Source: Flavobacterium jejuense
GTDB taxonomy: Bacteria; Bacteroidota; Bacteroidia; Flavobacteriales; Flavobacteriaceae
DNA length: 64,000 bases
Assembly: GCF_006491595.2 (NCBI RefSeq)
Contig: NZ_VEVQ02000012.1
Span: 62,001 to 126,000, forward strand
Direction: 5' to 3'
Part shown: piece after piece, positions 61,190-64,000 of the stretch
Layout: the number at the start of each line of letters is the position of its first letter
Numbering within the stretch: the stretch's first letter is position 1
Program-made: the position numbers and the translations under genes
Notes under the pieces: model-generated
Seen by the model: the letters and a program-made list of their open reading frames with translations, nothing else
Database searches by the model: none
Told to the model about the DNA's origin: nothing

Positions 61190-62431
61190 CTAAGCTTCTT
61201 TAGTATTCAACTTAAAACTAGAACTAAATTTATCTTTCAAAATACGCATATCCTCACTAACTTTTCTATCCAAAACTTTTGCGTAATGTTGCGTAGTTCT
61301 CAAATTTTTATGTCCAAGCATTTTACTTACGCTTTCGATTGGAACTCCATTAGTAAGTGTTACAGTTGTCGCAAATGTATGTCGAGCAATATGGAAGGTT
61401 AATTCTTTTTCAATCTCGCAAACAGCTGCTATTTCTTTTAAATAGGCATTCATTTTTTGATTGGACAGAATAGGAAGTAATTTTTCCTGATTATTACTTT
61501 GTGGATGATTCTCGTATTTATCGATTATCATTTGTGTAACTGGCAGGATTGGAATTTTAGAAGCACTTTCTGTTTTCTGTCTATGTGTAAATATCCATTT
61601 CTCACCATCAATACCGAAGCTTATATGGGACTTTGTTAAGTTTTTGACATCAATGTAAGCCAAACCAGTAAAGCAACTAAAAAGAAATATATCACGAACT
61701 AAAGAGAGTCTTTCTGTTTTGAAATCCTTTTCGATAATACTTTGAATTTCAACTTCAGATAAATAAACACGTTCTACTTCTTTTACTTTGGATTTGTAGT
61801 TCGCAAAAGGATTTTTGTCAAGCCAGTCATTGGCCAAACATATCTTGATAATTTTATTGAAGTTCTTGATGTATTTTACAGCTGTGTTATTTGCACAATT
61901 TCTAACACTTCTCAACCAGAATTCGTAATCGGTTATAAAAGCGTGATCAATCTTCATAATATCAATATCGGAAACATTGTATTTCCACTGCATAAACTCA
62001 ATGGTATGTTTCAAAGATGTTGTGTAACGTTCTAATGTTCCTGGTGCATATTCTTTACCTACCAATTCTTTTATTTTGTTGTTGTGGTCTTGGAAAATAG
62101 GAACTAACATTCGAGCTCTTTCATCAACTCCAAGTAACAAACTTTTAAAACTCTCGGCAGTAATTGGAATTTTTTTATGGACTAATTCCATTTGGGTATC
62201 AATTATTTGAATTTTCAACATATCCAGATGGCTATTTATTGAACGAGCCTCTTCTGAATTACCTTTAATTTTGTTAGATTTAGTGCACCATTTAGATATT
62301 TCTATAAATCTATTGGTACTTAACTCAATCCTTTTTCCATTGACTGTAATTCTTGTGTAGATTGGAACTAAACCGTTAACATTGGCTTTTGCTTTTTTAG
62401 CATAAAAAAGAATAGAAACTTTTGCTTTCAT
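61190..62431 (-). CDS. int: Tyrosine site-specific integrase of the element
   Basis: From ATG at 62429-62431, a 413-residue integrase (open to 62476, but family members start MKxKVSILFY). It has an arm-binding domain (about 1-90), a SAM-like core-binding domain (TTSLKHTIEFMQWKYNVSDI) and a catalytic domain: FSCFTGLAYIDVKNL (Ala where Arg I is usually expected), FHIARHTFATT, LGHKNLRTTQHYAKV (His and catalytic Tyr). IntDOT-type integrases also lack the canonical Arg I. It lies about 270 bp from the tRNA-Ser 3' end, the standard position for the element integrase. Confidence 0.92.
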   Translation of the reverse strand: MKAKVSILFYAKKAKANVNGLVPIYTRITVNGKRIELSTNRFIEISKWCTKSNKIKGNSEEARSINSHLDMLKIQIIDTQMELVHKKIPITAESFKSLLLGVDERARMLVPIFQDHNNKIKELVGKEYAPGTLERYTTSLKHTIEFMQWKYNVSDIDIMKIDHAFITDYEFWLRSVRNCANNTAVKYIKNFNKIIKICLANDWLDKNPFANYKSKVKEVERVYLSEVEIQSIIEKDFKTERLSLVRDIFLFSCFTGLAYIDVKNLTKSHISFGIDGEKWIFTHRQKTESASKIPILPVTQMIIDKYENHPQSNNQEKLLPILSNQKMNAYLKEIAAVCEIEKELTFHIARHTFATTVTLTNGVPIESVSKMLGHKNLRTTQHYAKVLDRKVSEDMRILKDKFSSSFKLNTKEA

Positions 62432-62555
62432 AATGGTGACCTTTTTATTAGTATTAAATTTAATTTTAATATTCAAGGTTCACAAGATGTACAAGTTTTA
62501 AACAGGTTATTGAACTGGCTGTAACATCCCATGAACATTAGGTTAAGTTAAAAAT

Positions 62556-62590
62556 CGGTTACCCAAAATTTGAGTTTTTTAGGGTAACCG
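62556..62590. repeat. Inverted repeat next to the integrase
   Basis: CGGTTACCC (62556-62564) and GGGTAACCG (62582-62590) are perfect 9-bp arms (10 with flanking T/A) separated by 17 bp. The right arm belongs to the subrepeat also present at 21871. It may be an integrase arm or excisionase site. Confidence 0.65.
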
Positions 62591-62646
62591 AATTTATCCC
62601 TTTAGGTTCACGAATTAATGAATGTTTTGAAGGTTATAAAAATAAA

Positions 62647-62680
62647 AAAACCCTTAAAATCATACGATTTTAAGGGTTTT
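62647..62680 (-). terminator. Terminator of tRNA-Ser
   Basis: Perfect 14-bp stem (AAACCCTTAAAATC at 62648-62661, GATTTTAAGGGTTT at 62666-62679) with a 4-nt loop, followed on the minus strand by TTTTTTATT. It lies 22 bp past the tRNA end and was brought in by the element. Confidence 0.85.
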
Positions 62681-62702
62681 AATTCAATTTGCTTTTCAGC
62701 TA

Positions 62703-62719
62703 GCGGAGAAAGAGGGATT
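62703..62719. repeat. attR: right att repeat (tRNA-Ser 3' end)
   Basis: GCGGAGAAAGAGGGATT, identical to 21801-21817. It overlaps the 3' acceptor and T arm of the tRNA, so integration leaves the tRNA intact. Confidence 0.85.
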
Positions 62720-62788
62720 CGAACCCCCGGACCTGTTACAGTCAACAGTTTTCAAGACTGCCGCATTCGACCACTCTGCCATTTCTCC
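62704..62788 (-). tRNA. tRNA-Ser(TGA)
   Basis: An 85-nt class II tRNA on the minus strand. The acceptor GGAGAAA (62782-62788) pairs with TTTCTCC (62705-62711), with discriminator G at 62704. The anticodon loop CTTGAAA has TGA (62752-62754), there is a long variable arm, and the T arm reads GGGGGTTCGAATCCC. CCA is not encoded. It is the integration site of the 40.9-kb element. Confidence 0.95.
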
Positions 62789-63043
62789 AATAAAGCACTA
62801 TCATTTCCTGATTGCGAGTGCAAATATAGAAACCTTTTTTGAGTTTCAAAAACAAAATAAGAAAAAAAATCTATTAAAAATAAAAATAAAACACAAGTAT
62901 CTAAAATACAAACACTTAAAATTTATGCTATTTTTCAATCATAGTATAGAATTCCTCAAAAGAAGCAAAAAACAGAAAGCAACTATAATACTTATCTTTA
63001 TAAAAAAGTATATAAATCTAATAGCTAACAGAACTAACTCATC

Positions 63044-63908
63044 ATGAAAATAAAAACACTTATCAATTTGTTTGTTATATTTGTTTTATCATGTCAATCC
63101 AATAACAAAAAAATTAAAATTTATTTTGAGCTACCTAAAAAATTAAAAGAAACTTCAGGAATTGCTTTTTCAAAAGAATTGAACTCATTATTTATCATTG
63201 AAGATAGCGGCAACAAAAATAAAATTTACACAATTAATAATCAAGGAAATTACAATTAAAAATACAGAAAATATAGATTGGGAAGATTTAACTACAGACA
63301 AGCAAGGAAACCTATATATTGGAGATTTTGGCAACAATGAGAACGTTAGAAAAAATTTAGCAATATATAAAATCAATTCAGCAAACCTTCATCAAGATAC
63401 AATTCGGGAAATAAAAAAAATCACTTTTAACTATCCTGAGCAAAAAGAATTTCCACCCAAAAAAGATGCCCTTTTATATGATTGTGAAGCTTTTTTTGAA
63501 TGGAACAACAGCTTTTATTTATTTACTAAAAACAGAAGTAAACATTTCGACGGGATCTCTCTCATTTATAAAATACCTAATATTCCTGGCCATCATACCG
63601 CAGCATTAATAGGCCATTTCAAAACTTGCTCAGACAATAAAGATTGCGCCATAACAAGCGCAACAATGAGTATTGATCAAAGTAAGATTATTTTACTATC
63701 TAACAACAGAATATGGCTTCTTGAAAATTTCGAAGATAAAGATTTCAAAAAAAGCAAAATTACAGAATATGACTTGGGACTTTCTTCACAAAAAGAAGCA
63801 ATCTGTTTTAAAGAATCTGATACAATTTTAATTGCTGATGAAAGAAAAAAAAAGAAAGGAGGAAATGTTTACTCAATCTCTTTAAAACACCTAAAAGGCA
63901 AATCCTAA
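63044..63908 (+). pseudogene. Frameshifted lipoprotein with beta-propeller-like repeats
   Basis: The first frame (from ATG 63044) gives a lipoprotein start [20 protein letters not shown], then LKETSGIAFSKELNSLFIIE, DSGNKNKIYTIN and a stop at 63257-63259. The second frame takes over near 63245 with IIKEITIKNTENIDWEDLTT, DKQGNLYIGDFGNNENVRKN and continues to 63908. Together they read as one SdiA-regulated/NHL-like secreted protein of about 285 residues, so a small deletion or frameshift near 63240 has broken it. A sequencing error is possible. Confidence 0.7.
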
Positions 63909-64000
63909 TCCAAATGCAACCCTAAAACCATCATTAGAATTAAAAACGCCTAAATTAAGACTAAGCAATTCTGCTCCGTTAATAAAAACCCCACCACCAT
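63891..64000 (-). CDS. Outer-membrane barrel protein, C-terminal end (partial)
   Basis: Reverse strand from the window edge to TAG at 63891-63893 encodes GGGVFINGAELLSLNLGVFN and SNDGFRVAFGLGFAF, alternating strands with a terminal Phe, as in BamA-inserted barrels. It overlaps the end of the plus-strand pseudogene by 18 bp. The family cannot be told from 36 residues. Confidence 0.6.
   Translation of the reverse strand, partial: GGGVFINGAELLSLNLGVFNSNDGFRVAFGLGFAF

Larger units (their letters stand above)
21801..62719. mobile_element. Integrated element in tRNA-Ser (about 40.9 kb)
   Basis: The boundaries are a 17-bp perfect direct repeat, GCGGAGAAAGAGGGATT, at 21801-21817 and 62703-62719; the right copy is the 3' end of tRNA-Ser. 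A tyrosine integrase lies at the tRNA end. The cargo comprises an unknown four-gene cassette, a mer operon, a toxin-antitoxin-chaperone module, a candidate defence operon and copper/zinc-class efflux systems. Element genes are a DUF6943 protein, a DnaC-like ATPase, a DnaD-like protein, an excisionase-like HTH and RteC. No relaxase, coupling protein or conjugation gene is recognised, so self-transfer is unlikely. The limits are inferred from the repeats; excision has not been shown. Confidence 0.8.

Noticed and set aside
62618-62842. 74-residue plus frame across tRNA-Ser
   Set aside because: The frame covers the tRNA and its terminator; the reading is an artefact of those conserved structures.
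1-64000. CRISPR arrays
   Set aside because: No set of regularly spaced direct repeats with unique spacers was seen; the 25-bp pair at 39151-39319 is only two copies 144 bp apart.

Overview
The window looks like chromosome of a member of the Flavobacteriaceae (Bacteroidota), probably Flavobacterium or a close relative. The reasons are strong AT-richness, SusC/SusD proteins, signal peptides ending in ..AQ, a Bacteroidota-type promoter (TTTG - 20 bp - TATGTTTG), RteC and CTnDOT-like integrase families. No database search was possible, so family names come from recognising motifs and architecture.

Region A (1-10270, all minus strand) is an arsenosugar-type gene cluster. In transcription order it holds a rhodanese, an AhpD-like peroxidase-related protein, the radical SAM enzyme ArsS, a CofC-like glycosyltransferase, a SusC/SusD pair, a sodium:solute symporter, a degenerate metallophosphoesterase, a second CofC-like glycosyltransferase and the start of a purine nucleoside phosphorylase (PNP). 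ArsS is known to add the SAM-derived deoxyadenosyl group to dimethylarsenic; a PNP could then remove the adenine (inference). Outer- and inner-membrane importers in the same gene run suggest that an organoarsenical or precursor is taken up. No arsM is present in the window.

Region B (10392-21351) is ordinary chromosome: a lipoprotein, an aldo/keto reductase, a zinc alcohol dehydrogenase, two short-chain dehydrogenase/AraC pairs, an outer-membrane barrel protein and a LytS/LytR-type two-component system. Hidden in it are two pieces of one dead tyrosine integrase, an N-terminal piece at 21485-21538 and a C-terminal piece near 18266-18367. About 3.1 kb carrying three intact genes lies between them.

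Region C (21801-62719, about 40.9 kb) is an integrated element in the 3' end of a tRNA-Ser(TGA) gene, bounded by a 17-bp direct repeat, with its integrase next to the tRNA. From left to right it carries a small HTH gene; a four-gene cassette of unknown function (252-aa protein, DUF5675, two small membrane proteins); a mercury operon (merA, merTP, ArsR-type regulator, operator/promoter visible); a DUF6943 gene; 1.5 kb of hairpin-rich noncoding DNA; and a toxin-antitoxin-SecB-like chaperone module. Next come a compact four-gene candidate defence operon (HExxH protein, DUF4365-TPR protein, AbiJ-like HEPN protein, large HEPN protein) and element maintenance genes (DnaC-like ATPase, DnaD-like protein, excisionase-like HTH, RteC). 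A long copper/silver and cadmium/zinc/cobalt resistance block follows (CopA, CusCBA, CadA/ZntA-type ATPase, CzcB, CzcA-TolC fusion, accessory metal-binding proteins), and then the integrase. No relaxase or conjugation gene was recognised, so the element is probably mobilised in trans or decayed.

The left flank of Region C copies the architecture of its right end: terminator, 22-bp gap, att repeat and integrase upstream region. This indicates that an earlier related element used the same tRNA and that the present one inserted between it and the tRNA. Region D (62720-64000) holds the tRNA-Ser body, a frameshifted lipoprotein gene and the C-terminus of an outer-membrane barrel protein.
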